64,000 bases of DNA, taken from positions 10,655,717 to 10,719,716 of the forward strand of contig NZ_AP018290.1 of the NCBI RefSeq assembly GCF_002368415.1, given 5' to 3'. The translations under genes and the position numbers were made by a program. The stretch comes from Calothrix sp. NIES-4105. GTDB lineage: Bacteria; Cyanobacteriota; Cyanobacteriia; Cyanobacteriales; Nostocaceae. How positions within the stretch are numbered: position 1 is the first letter of the stretch; each line of letters begins with the position of its first letter. Shown here piece after piece: positions 55,892-63,685 of the stretch. The notes below the pieces were generated by a model. It did not search any database. It had not been told where the DNA came from and was given only the letters and a program-made list of their open reading frames with translations.

Positions 55892-56575
55892 TTATATTTT
55901 TCTAGCTAAATTCATTAATTGCTTAAGATTAATTAATTTAATAATTTGTTTATTGGTGTCGATATTTATCCATCCTTTCTCATGTAGTTTTTCCATGATT
56001 TTTTCGGTTTCATCAACACCTATTTCGGTGACATCGGCAAAGTCTTGGTAAGAAACATTAAAAATTTCTTTACCATTTTCTGAATCTTGCCCGTAATTTT
56101 CACCAAGAGAAATTAAGGTGTAAGCAAGTTTAACAGCAGGAGGTGAGTCCCGCATTTGTAAGCGCATGTTAACATGCCGCAGGCGCCGTACCATCATCTG
56201 CAACATGCGATGATGTAGTTGTGGGTCTTTAAATAAAATTTGAATAAAGCAGTTTCTAGAGATACTTAGTAATTTTACAGGGGATAAGGCTATTACATCT
56301 GTAGAACGAGGAGATTCATCGAGAATTGCCATTTCTCCAAAAAAGTCACCTTTACCTAAAATTGCGAGCGCGCGATAATCTTCACTGCTCATACGTCGGA
56401 CTTTTACCCAACCTGAGACTACAAAGTATACGGCATTTCCCCAAGAATCTTCCATTAACACGGCACGTCCGGTTGGATATTCATGTTCGGTAGCAACATT
56501 CAACATCCACTCTATTGTTTGAGGACTAGCTGTACTTAATAGGGGAAAAGTTTCACTAAAAATTGCTGTTAGCAT
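55892..56575 (-). CDS. Crp/Fnr-family transcription regulator
   Basis: A 227-aa regulator. The N-terminal cyclic-nucleotide-binding domain (about 10-125) has GNAVYFVVSGWVKVRR and GDFFGEMAILDESPRSTDVIAL, where the phosphate-binding loop GExxxx and the R-S/T pair are recognisable (GEMAILDESPRS). A dimerisation helix and a winged helix-turn-helix follow (VSYQDFADVTEIGVDETEKIM). A nucleotide ligand is therefore plausible. Target genes are unknown. It lies about 130 bp upstream of the M61 gene on the same strand. Confidence 0.9.
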   Translation of the reverse strand: MLTAIFSETFPLLSTASPQTIEWMLNVATEHEYPTGRAVLMEDSWGNAVYFVVSGWVKVRRMSSEDYRALAILGKGDFFGEMAILDESPRSTDVIALSPVKLLSISRNCFIQILFKDPQLHHRMLQMMVRRLRHVNMRLQMRDSPPAVKLAYTLISLGENYGQDSENGKEIFNVSYQDFADVTEIGVDETEKIMEKLHEKGWINIDTNKQIIKLINLKQLMNLARKI

Positions 56576-56759
56576 GAACGTGCAAGAACTATTATAAATA
56601 GATAAACGATAATTAAAAAGTTGCGAAGGTAGTCGCGACTTTATTAATATTTAAATATATTTTATTTTCAACCATAACCTTTGATTGGTGATGGTGTTAT
56701 ATTTATTAAAACACAAATTATAAACTCTTCAATCGGAGGTTTCACGGATTTTTTAATTT

Positions 56760-57953
56760 TTATTTATTCTCGATTTCTTTATTCTCCGAATTAGTTATAT
56801 TTTGGATTTGATTATCTAAATTGCTTAACAAACGCTTTAATGTCGTTAAAGCTTCTATTTGCTCACTACTGGTGTTACGACTTTGCAATAGTCGATCGTG
56901 CAACTCGTGTAACTTGAAACTCAGCTGTTGAGAAATTCCTAAAGCGTCACGACCAAGACGAGAAAGCTGCTGTTGTTGATAAAATTTTAATGCGGCTCCC
57001 TTCAAAACTTGTAGCGTTGCTTCTTCACCGTACATTCCAGGCATGACTCGCAAACGCAATAGCAAACGTTGATTTTGATACATGTACTCTTTTTCTACTT
57101 GCTTTGGTTCTGACAAGGTAGTTACACTTATATCAGTAAACCGCTTAAGTTCGTTTAGGGCGCCTTGGAATACCGAAAGAGGTAGTTTTTCTAAAACTGA
57201 TTGCAGTACACCGTTTTCACTCCAAAGAATTTTGCCTTCATAAGGTAACCGTTCAAAATAAAGTCTACCAATTCCCCCAACAATTACTCTTCCTAGTAAT
57301 TCTTCTAAAAATTTTTTGGGTGGCAATGTCGTTAGCAACTCCACAGGAGTAAATAGGTCTGGTGTAGGAACAGATAACATCGGTATATTTGTAGTTACCG
57401 TACCAGTAATAAGTTCCTCTGTTTTCTTAGCTGCCGTTTTAATTTCTGTGTTAATCTCAGTATCATGTGAATGTAATGTATTGATATTTGCGTTAATAGC
57501 TATATAACTATTTTTAGTTATAGATGTTGATTCTTGCTGCCTCTCTGATTTTTCAGTCGATGCTGCTTTTGAAAATAGGTCAGGTAGGGTAATTTGCGGT
57601 CTTGCCGATTGAGACGTATTTTTGTAATTTAGATATGCCGAAAGTATAGAGCGATGAGTTTCAGCGTCCATTGGCTGAGTCACCATCGTACAATTTACGT
57701 ATGATAAAATCCGGTTAACGTAATCGATAGCTACATCGTCGTTTGAGTTAACCATGAGCAAAAACAAACTCTTGTCTTCAAACCGCAAAGGCAATATTTG
57801 ATGGTAAAGGCAAGCTTCAAAGGACAAGAAACTCTCAATGAGCTGAAATATTTCCGCTCGTACTGATTCAGTGTTCCATTGAGGCTGTGTGTCTGGTGAC
57901 ACTTGCTCCGTCCGAATCTCGATATCAATTGGTTTGCCCTCAGAAGACAGCAT
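56760..57953 (-). CDS. GspE/PilB N-domain-like protein lacking an ATPase
   Basis: A 397-aa protein. Residues about 35-115 resemble the GspE/PilB N-terminal domain (LPLRFEDKSLFLLMVNSNDD, RILSYVNCTMVTQPMDAET). A low-complexity linker follows. Residues 205-315 look like the next PilB-type domain (RVIVGGIGRLYFERLPYEGK, RLRVMPGMYGEE). The C-terminus is helical. No Walker A or B is present, so it cannot be a pilus motor by itself. A regulatory or c-di-GMP-type binding role is possible but unproven. It lies on the same strand as the Crp-type gene, 184 bp upstream of it. Confidence 0.65.
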   Translation of the reverse strand: MLSSEGKPIDIEIRTEQVSPDTQPQWNTESVRAEIFQLIESFLSFEACLYHQILPLRFEDKSLFLLMVNSNDDVAIDYVNRILSYVNCTMVTQPMDAETHRSILSAYLNYKNTSQSARPQITLPDLFSKAASTEKSERQQESTSITKNSYIAINANINTLHSHDTEINTEIKTAAKKTEELITGTVTTNIPMLSVPTPDLFTPVELLTTLPPKKFLEELLGRVIVGGIGRLYFERLPYEGKILWSENGVLQSVLEKLPLSVFQGALNELKRFTDISVTTLSEPKQVEKEYMYQNQRLLLRLRVMPGMYGEEATLQVLKGAALKFYQQQQLSRLGRDALGISQQLSFKLHELHDRLLQSRNTSSEQIEALTTLKRLLSNLDNQIQNITNSENKEIENK

Positions 57954-58113
57954 AGTCCGGTTACCTGATGTATCCTACTATCCTATTCTTCCCATAACTT
58001 CGGTTTAGTTAACAGGCGCCGGGAGTATTTTGCTTTAAAAGTTAAAAAAAACTACAAGTTACGCGAGTAGCTCCCCCAACGGGAACGATAAATTGGGGGC
58101 TAAATTTCTCTAC

Positions 58114-59286
58114 TCACAAAGAGCGCAACTCTTGTGCAGCTAAATAAACTTTTGTCCATTCACCCATTGCTTGGTGCGCTTTTAGCTTTAACTTCGGTGC
58201 AATTGCTTCGACAGATTCTCCAGCTTTGCGTAACTCTAGAATTTGTCTTTGGGTTGGGGTAATTTTTTGTAACAACTGCTCCCACTGTATAGGAGTCAAC
58301 CCAAAGTTATGTTCAGCAAGCGATGTTCCTAACCAGGTATCAACTAGTTCAGGCCTGTTTTTGAGCGCAAAAACGCGGACAGCGTGATAGCTGATTTTTT
58401 CTCGCAGTCTATAAATTTCTTTGATTGGCTTATTTAATTTCTTGGCAATAGCATCTTGAGACTTACCTTGTAAGTACATTCGCAACCACTGTACAGCTTC
58501 TTCGCCAAGATTGTCTTTTAGATAGTTTTCAAATTCCTGCTTAACATCGCTTCGCAGGCTTTGCTGTTCTTCTAAATCTTGAGCTTCTTGATAATCGGCA
58601 ATAGCTTGGTTATCTGCTAAGTTGACTCGATTATCGCTGTCGTCAGTTAAAACTTCTTCTGAAACTAATTTTACCAAATCACTCGTCGGAACCTGTGTTA
58701 AGCCCCCACGCGAAGTACGTCGTAAATAGTTTACAAATCTATATGCTAACAGTGGCTGATTACGTATTGGACGCAGGCAGTATTCTTCAACGCTAGCTAA
58801 TAACAACGCATTCTTCAAGCTTGGCTCGGTTGTAAACTGAGCGATAGAAGCCATTTGAGAAAGCATGTAATTGTCACTTTGCAGCAACTCTTGAATGACT
58901 TCCTGTAACACGTCAACTACTGAGCGCTGACGGTCGCGACTTAATGATACCCAAGTTTGAATTTTGTTGCGTAAAGTTACTAGTCCACCCAAGCGAGTAA
59001 TCAGGTTACGAAAAGCAACGTTTGGACCTTTTCCTAGATAACGCTGGGATAAAATCCGCCATTTGTACTCCATCGCTTGCTTGGCGATATCTAAATCTTT
59101 ATGACTTAGTTCGTTGTAGCGCGTTTTGTCGCTTCCAAGCAACCAATTGACAATACTTTCTCTATTTAATTGACTTTGTTCAGGACACTCGTCAGCTAAC
59201 CGCGAGCGCCACTCCTTAATTAGTTTTTCCGCAATTGTTTCCATTGCGAGATTGCGCTCCTCAAAACCCTGTCTTAAAGTTTGCAT
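58114..59286 (-). CDS. HetZ-related regulator
   Basis: About 390 aa. The C-terminal third has sigma-factor-like helix-turn-helix segments (LQGKSQDAIAKKLNKPIKEI, LRKAGESVEAIAPKLKLKAH) and the phrases VRVFAL and FGLTPIQWEQLL found in HetZ-family proteins; HetZ is needed for heterocyst commitment. The N-terminal part is helical (KDLDIAKQAMEYKWRILSQR). It is probably one of the HetZ paralogues rather than HetZ itself, since patU genes are absent. The ATG at 59286 follows AGGGGG at a spacing of 5. It is transcribed in the same direction as the ccmK genes but 620 bp away. Confidence 0.7.
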   Translation of the reverse strand: MQTLRQGFEERNLAMETIAEKLIKEWRSRLADECPEQSQLNRESIVNWLLGSDKTRYNELSHKDLDIAKQAMEYKWRILSQRYLGKGPNVAFRNLITRLGGLVTLRNKIQTWVSLSRDRQRSVVDVLQEVIQELLQSDNYMLSQMASIAQFTTEPSLKNALLLASVEEYCLRPIRNQPLLAYRFVNYLRRTSRGGLTQVPTSDLVKLVSEEVLTDDSDNRVNLADNQAIADYQEAQDLEEQQSLRSDVKQEFENYLKDNLGEEAVQWLRMYLQGKSQDAIAKKLNKPIKEIYRLREKISYHAVRVFALKNRPELVDTWLGTSLAEHNFGLTPIQWEQLLQKITPTQRQILELRKAGESVEAIAPKLKLKAHQAMGEWTKVYLAAQELRSL

Positions 59287-59909
59287 CACAACCCCCTGTT
59301 ATCCCACTTGAAGTCTTTTAACTGGTAGTTGCACCCAACCAGAGATAATGTTTAGTTTTCTAAGCCACTACACTCTTATTACGTTCGTATGTGTGTAACT
59401 TATGCAGTTTTTTTCAAATTTTTATATTTTCTTCTCCTTTGTTGAAGTATATACTTGAATCTATCTCAGATATTTTGGTAATTTCTCGCATAACGAAGTT
59501 TTGTTGACATAGTTTTATAAACGTGCTTTTGCAAGTATTCTATTCAATTGTCATATGTAGCATATGCTCTAAGTACCAGCAGTAACGTGAAAGACAGAAG
59601 CTATCATTAACCATGACGATGCTTTTGGCTTTATGTTTCACGCCGTTTTGGTCTAAGTAAACACATGAATAAAAGATAGCTTTTATACTATATAGCCTTT
59701 CTGTAGCCAAATCGTCACTTAATTAACAAAGATTTAGTAAACGCAGCTAGTACGTTCATTAATTGTTTATTATTTATTGTTTACTAAAATTATTTTAAAA
59801 AAAAGCTTGTAATTTAAAAGTACCCGTCAGGGTACTTTGTAAACTTGGTGGCTTTTTACTGAAGAAACCACTGTGGTCTTACTTAAAACAGCTAGTTTTT
59901 AGCACTGTC
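59287..59909. other. Long regulatory gap between ccmK4 and the HetZ-related gene
   Basis: About 620 bp of AT-rich sequence with the ccmK4 terminator at its distal end. Such a long leader suggests multiple or distant promoters for the HetZ-related gene, but I cannot mark individual boxes. Confidence 0.4.
59819..59836 (-). terminator. Terminator of the ccmK operon
   Basis: A perfect 7-bp stem AGTACCC/GGGTACT with a 4-nt loop, followed on the minus strand by TTTTAAATTACAAGC and a T8 run. It lies about 75 bp past the ccmK4 stop codon. Confidence 0.75.
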
Positions 59910-60251
59910 TTAACTTCTACGTACTATCGGATTTTCTACAGATAGTCGATACTCTTCTACTTGGTCAGTGTAGGCAATAGGTAGAACAGCTTCAACATTC
60001 TCGTGAGGACGGGGAATAATTACCCACGACTCCAATGTTCCGCCATGACAGTTTTCCGCCGCTTCGATACCAGCAGCCATAGCAGTTTTGACCTCCGATA
60101 CATCCCCACGAATATTAACTGTAAAGCGCGCGCTACCAACTCGTATGTAACCAACGAGGGTGACTCGTCCAGCTTTTACCATTGCATCTGCTGCTGCAAG
60201 TACAGCAGGAAACCCCTTGGTTTCTAGTGCGCCAACTGCCTGTAGTGGCAT
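59910..60251 (-). CDS. ccmK4: Carboxysome shell hexamer protein CcmK4
   Basis: A 113-aa bacterial microcompartment (BMC) protein of the beta-carboxysome shell. The single BMC fold reads AVGALETKGFPAVLAAADAM, then the pore strand GYIRVGSARFTVNIRGD with the RVGS pore motif characteristic of CcmK4, and the end PRPHENVEAVLPI. The start has AGGAGA 4-5 bp upstream. The order ccmK3-ccmK4 with this pore residue set matches the satellite ccmK3-ccmK4 loci of beta-cyanobacteria, away from the main ccm operon. Confidence 0.9.
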   Translation of the reverse strand: MPLQAVGALETKGFPAVLAAADAMVKAGRVTLVGYIRVGSARFTVNIRGDVSEVKTAMAAGIEAAENCHGGTLESWVIIPRPHENVEAVLPIAYTDQVEEYRLSVENPIVRRS

Positions 60252-60422
60252 TGGTTATCTCCTATATGAATAAAATTATCTAGCGTTAGAAATTAATTGT
60301 ACAGCGTTGAGTGAGTCGTGCTGAGTGCTGAGTAGAAAGTACTGGGGAACAAAGTTAAGAGTTTTTTATTTAAAGTGAGCAAAATCATTACTCAGCACGA
60401 GCGCACGAGCGCACTCATTACT
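60252..60422. repeat. STRR array between ccmK3 and ccmK4
   Basis: GTGCTGA heptamers (about 60308-60345) and, near 60391-60422, CAGCACGAGCGCACGAGCGCACTC, which can pair into a hairpin. The repeat splits two genes that are normally adjacent in one transcript. Confidence 0.8.
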
Positions 60423-60734
60423 CTAGAATATTCTAAAAGGTTCAGATTTACTGGTGAAATGAATTGGCAGAATGGTTTCTACGTTTTCTGGGGGGTTTGG
60501 AATTACGTAGTAAGTGATGACTTGCCCTCCAAAAGCTTGATTACCTGCTTCTATACCAGATTCAACCGCGCGTTGAACTTCTGCAACCTGTCCGCGCACC
60601 ACAACGATTAGGCGCCCGCTTTCAGCAATACCATAATAAACAATTGTTACTTCAGCAGATTTTACCATAGCGTCTGCTGCCGCCAATACAGAGGGAAAAC
60701 CTAGTGTTTCAATTGCTCCAACCGCTTGAGGCAT
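60423..60734 (-). CDS. ccmK3: Carboxysome shell protein CcmK3
   Basis: A 103-aa BMC protein. The ATG at 60734 (MPQAVGAIET) is chosen because the family begins there and GGAGCAGGAG precedes it; a GTG 12 bp upstream is possible. The pore segment reads YYGIAESGRLIVVVRG, with the usual GSG/GS motif replaced by ESG, the CcmK3 hallmark. CcmK3 is known to work in heterohexamers with CcmK4, whose gene follows. The end NPPENVETILPIHF is typical. Confidence 0.88.
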   Translation of the reverse strand: MPQAVGAIETLGFPSVLAAADAMVKSAEVTIVYYGIAESGRLIVVVRGQVAEVQRAVESGIEAGNQAFGGQVITYYVIPNPPENVETILPIHFTSKSEPFRIF

Positions 60735-61158
60735 CTCCTGCTCCACTACACAAAAATCAGAGTGAGATAATTATACGTTGTTAAGTGATGAACCACCCCA
60801 CCGCTCCGCGCGGATGGGGTTTCTAATTTACTGTCCCGGTTCAGTCAGACCTATAGTCGTACAACAAGACTAGCTCGCTGTCGTACCTTTACTTGAACTG
60901 CGTCGCCAATATTGTACAGTTTCCATTACTGGGTAGTTGCTGCTTTTACCGCCTTGGGGTTACTAGAATTGGTGTGGTTTTGCATTCCACTCTCAACGGG
61001 GCAGTTACCGTCTCAAAGCCCTCTCCCTGTACGCATAAACAAATATTGGTGCAAATCCTTGAAGATTTTACGTGTTGAAGGTATTTCTCAACACAACGCT
61101 ATATCTTCAGTTGTCAAGGTTCATGCTATTATTGTAACACTTGACGTGGTACAAGACA

Positions 61159-61323
61159 ATGGCAAAACCAAGCAATTTTATTACATTTCGTGTAGTTGAT
61201 GAGGAAAAACAAATCTTGAAACAGTACTGCGAGCAAACAGGGCGACAGCAAAGCGATGTGCTTAGGGAATTTGTGCGTTCACTTGAAAAGAAATTACAAA
61301 AATCATCTTGCTCGAGCCTCTAA
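61159..61323 (+). CDS. Small RHH-like protein associated with the IS remnant
   Basis: A 54-aa protein MAKPSNFITFRVVDEEKQIL... with a beta strand (FITFRV) followed by two helices (EEKQILKQYCEQTG and QQSDVLREFVRSLEKKL), the ribbon-helix-helix pattern. Small proteins of this sort accompany IS605/IS1341 elements in cyanobacteria, as I recall, perhaps as repressors. A TTGACG followed by a TATTATTGT-type element lies just upstream, and a GC-rich hairpin follows at about 61340-61372. Confidence is limited by its size. Confidence 0.5.
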   Translation: MAKPSNFITFRVVDEEKQILKQYCEQTGRQQSDVLREFVRSLEKKLQKSSCSSL

Positions 61324-61339
61324 TTTTTGTGCGAAGCAC

Positions 61340-61371
61340 CATCCCCACCCTACTGCGTAGAGGGTGGGGAA
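61340..61371 (+). terminator. Hairpin at the right end of the IS remnant
   Basis: CATCCCCACCCT ACTGCGT AGAGGGTGGGG forms a strong stem with a 7-8 nt loop immediately after the RHH-like ORF. It may be the element's end hairpin and could also terminate transcription. Confidence 0.55.
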
Positions 61372-61427
61372 TTCCGCAAATATGTTAAAATAAGCTAACA
61401 GTTAATATTTATGTGCTTTTACCGTAA

Positions 61428-62336
61428 ATGTCTTCTTTTGGTGTACAGCAATTTCCAAAATTTTTACCCGCTACAGTCGAGCAGTTAGCCGAGTCGGCTT
61501 CAATTGCCATAGCGCAAAAAATCGAACAAGCAGAAATCACTACTCCCCTGAGTACTCAACCAATTACCACTGCCTATGTACATCAAGGTAGCGGAGGTAC
61601 TCCTTTATTACTTATTCATGGATTTGACAGTTCGGTGTTGGAGTTTCGGCGCCTTTTACCTATTCTCAGCGAAAAAAATGAAACTTGGACTGTTGATTTA
61701 TTAGGATTTGGATTTACTGATAGGCTTACAGGTGTAAAATTTAGCCAAATAGCGATTAAAACCCATTTATATCACTTTTGGAAAACCCTAATTAATAAAC
61801 CAGTAATTTTAGTAGGTGCCTCAATGGGTGGCGCCGCAGCGCTTGACTTCACTTTGACTCATCCAGAAGCAGTAGAAAAATTAGTACTAATAGATAGCGC
61901 GGGTTTAGTGGGTAGTTCGCCGCTAGTAAAATTCATGTTCCCACCTTTAGATACGCTCGCTGCTAATTTTTTGCGTAGCCCAAAAGTCCGCCAAAGTATT
62001 TCTCGCGCGGCTTATAAAAATAAAGAGTTAGCAACCATAGATGCTCAACTTTGTGCAACATTACATTTAGAAATGCCGAATTGGAACACAGCATTAATTG
62101 CTTTTACAAAAAGCGGTGGATATACTGCGTTTAGATTCACAAAGCTATCACAAATTCAACAGTCAACATTAATACTATGGGGTGACTCCGATAAAATATT
62201 AGGAACGAAAGATGCCCAGCGGTTCAAGCGCGCGATTCCTAATAGTCAACTAATTTGGATTAAAGATTCTGGACATGTTCCGCATTTAGAGCAACCACAA
62301 ATAGTAGCCCAGCATTTATTAGAATTTTTAACGTAG
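61428..62336 (+). CDS. Alpha/beta hydrolase
   Basis: A 302-aa serine hydrolase of the alpha/beta fold. Oxyanion loop LLLIHGFDSSVLEFRRL near 60-75, the nucleophile elbow VGASMGGAAALDF (Ser near 132), acid WGDSDKILG near 250, and the histidine in SGHVPHLEQP near 280 are all present. The N-terminal 45 residues precede the core without a signal peptide. The substrate is unknown. The TAG stop is part of a GTAGGGTGCGTGAAAGCT repeat, so the last residues (LEFLT) may have been shaped by repeat insertion. Confidence 0.9.
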   Translation: MSSFGVQQFPKFLPATVEQLAESASIAIAQKIEQAEITTPLSTQPITTAYVHQGSGGTPLLLIHGFDSSVLEFRRLLPILSEKNETWTVDLLGFGFTDRLTGVKFSQIAIKTHLYHFWKTLINKPVILVGASMGGAAALDFTLTHPEAVEKLVLIDSAGLVGSSPLVKFMFPPLDTLAANFLRSPKVRQSISRAAYKNKELATIDAQLCATLHLEMPNWNTALIAFTKSGGYTAFRFTKLSQIQQSTLILWGDSDKILGTKDAQRFKRAIPNSQLIWIKDSGHVPHLEQPQIVAQHLLEFLT

Positions 62337-62402
62337 GGTGCGTGAAAGCTATTAGCATCTACTTAGGAAACGCAAGAAAAAGTGCTTTCACGCACCGAGA
62401 GC
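62334..62402. repeat. GTAGGGTGCGTGAAAGCT inverted repeat
   Basis: GTAGGGTGCGTGAAAGCT faces AGTGCTTTCACGCACC across about 30 bp. The left arm supplies the TAG stop of the hydrolase gene. Related to the 26080-26322 element. Confidence 0.8.
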
Positions 62403-62422
62403 ATCATCGCACCATCAATACG

Positions 62423-63337
62423 TTACATTCTCGAAACCGAATATATCCACTCTTGATATTTAGGGTCGCGGTTTTCAGTAATTGCCGTAAACTTCTCACG
62501 CAACTTTTCAGTTATCGGTTTACTTTCAGGCAATTTAAAATTCTCTATTTGAAGCACAGGCAACACCTTAGCAGCAGTACCACATAAAAAGACTTCATCA
62601 GCAATAAATAGCTCAGATTTATCAATAGGTCTTTCAATCACCTTAAATCCCAAATCGTTAGCCAACTTCATTACACTATCGCGCGTAATACCCTCTAAAA
62701 TATCCTGGTCAAACCCAGGTGTAAATATTTGCCCATTTCGGACAATAAAAATATTCATTCCCGAAGCTTCGCTAACTTTACCTTGGGAATTCATCAAAAT
62801 TGCTTCATCAAACCCAGATTCAACAGCTTCGGTTTTTGCAAGCGACGAAGTAATATAAGCAGCGCTAATTTTACCACGTAAGGGAAAACTAACATCAGCT
62901 TGACGATACCATGAACTAATTCGACAAGTAACACCTGTCGGAGATGAATATTCACCTAGTTCCAAACCGTAAACAAAAAAGTCTTTCTTAATATTATGCA
63001 ATCGTGGGGCTATTCCCAAATCAGCAGTATATACAAAAGGACGAATATAAAATGAAGTTGATGGTTGATTCTTCCTAATAAATTCAATAATAGTTTCTTT
63101 AATCTTTTCGGCAGATATATCGTAATGAAGAAATCGCGCGCTGGTACTTAATCTTTGACAGTGACGGTCAAGTCTAAATAACAATATTCGTGTAGAGTCT
63201 TGTGGGTCAGGAATACCGCGTAGTCCACCTAATGCTCCAGTTCCATAATGTAAAGCATGGGTAGCAATAGAAATTTTTGCATCTGAAAATGGTATAAATT
63301 TATCTTCAAAGTAAGCAATTGGTAAAAAATTGTACAT
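62423..63337 (-). CDS. ilvE: Branched-chain amino acid aminotransferase
   Basis: A 304-aa class IV PLP aminotransferase, which performs the last step of Val, Leu and Ile synthesis. Motifs: ATHALHYGTGALGGLRG at 25-41, FRLDRHCQRLSTSARF near 55-69, the PLP lysine K156 in LRGKISAAYITSSLAKTEA, GFDEAILMNSQGKVSEASGMNIF, and the C-terminal EVFLCGTAAKVLPV. The length and order match IlvE; D-amino-acid aminotransferase or aminodeoxychorismate lyase are less likely given the IlvE-like ends. It is convergent with the hydrolase gene. Confidence 0.9.
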   Translation of the reverse strand: MYNFLPIAYFEDKFIPFSDAKISIATHALHYGTGALGGLRGIPDPQDSTRILLFRLDRHCQRLSTSARFLHYDISAEKIKETIIEFIRKNQPSTSFYIRPFVYTADLGIAPRLHNIKKDFFVYGLELGEYSSPTGVTCRISSWYRQADVSFPLRGKISAAYITSSLAKTEAVESGFDEAILMNSQGKVSEASGMNIFIVRNGQIFTPGFDQDILEGITRDSVMKLANDLGFKVIERPIDKSELFIADEVFLCGTAAKVLPVLQIENFKLPESKPITEKLREKFTAITENRDPKYQEWIYSVSRM

Positions 63338-63354
63338 GAGAGCTATAGCTATTG

Positions 63355-63683
63355 AGTGGAAAGTGCTGAGTATGAGTAATCAGTGCTGAGTGCTGAGTGC
63401 TGAGTAAATGTTTGTACTTTGGTTACAAAAGAACAGAAGTTTAATTACTTGACTCAAATAGCACAAATAAGCGCTTAAGTCTAAAACCTTCACGCTCATA
63501 AATATAAAATACAGTGTTAATCATACAATTGGGAACAGTATAGCTTACTCAATACTCAGCACTCAATACTCAGCACTCAGCACTCATCACTCAGCACTCA
63601 GCACTCAGCACTCAGCACTCATCACTCATCACTCAGCACTCAACACTCAGCACTCATAACTCAACACTCAGCACTCATAACTC
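63355..63683. repeat. Long STRR heptamer array
   Basis: GTGCTGA units near 63361-63407 and a long run of CACTCAG/CACTCAT/CAATACT units from about 63548 to 63675, more than fifteen copies. The blocks are inverse to each other and could form a long hairpin. The largest such array in the window. Confidence 0.9.
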
Positions 63684-63685
63684 AT

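Larger units (their letters stand above)
60785..61372. mobile_element. Probable IS200/IS605-type element remnant
   Basis: Both flanks carry GC-rich hairpins: CCACCCCACCGC...GCGGATGGGG on the left and CCATCCCCACCCTACTGCGTAGAGGGTGGGG on the right. Between them, minus-strand frames around 60830-61080 show interrupted peptides such as STRKIFKDLHQYLFMRTGRG and GFETVTAPLRVECKTTP that look like decayed TnpB-type C-terminal sequence. A small divergent ORF (61159-61323) is intact. No transposase frame survives. The identification rests on pattern, not on a database match. Confidence 0.4.

Noticed and set aside
58114-59286. True hetZ
   Set aside because: Family resemblance is clear in the C-terminus, but patU neighbours are absent; a paralogue is more likely.
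61021-61140. Conserved intact TnpB or omega RNA
   Set aside because: Frames are interrupted repeatedly and no RuvC motif is visible; only a remnant can be claimed.
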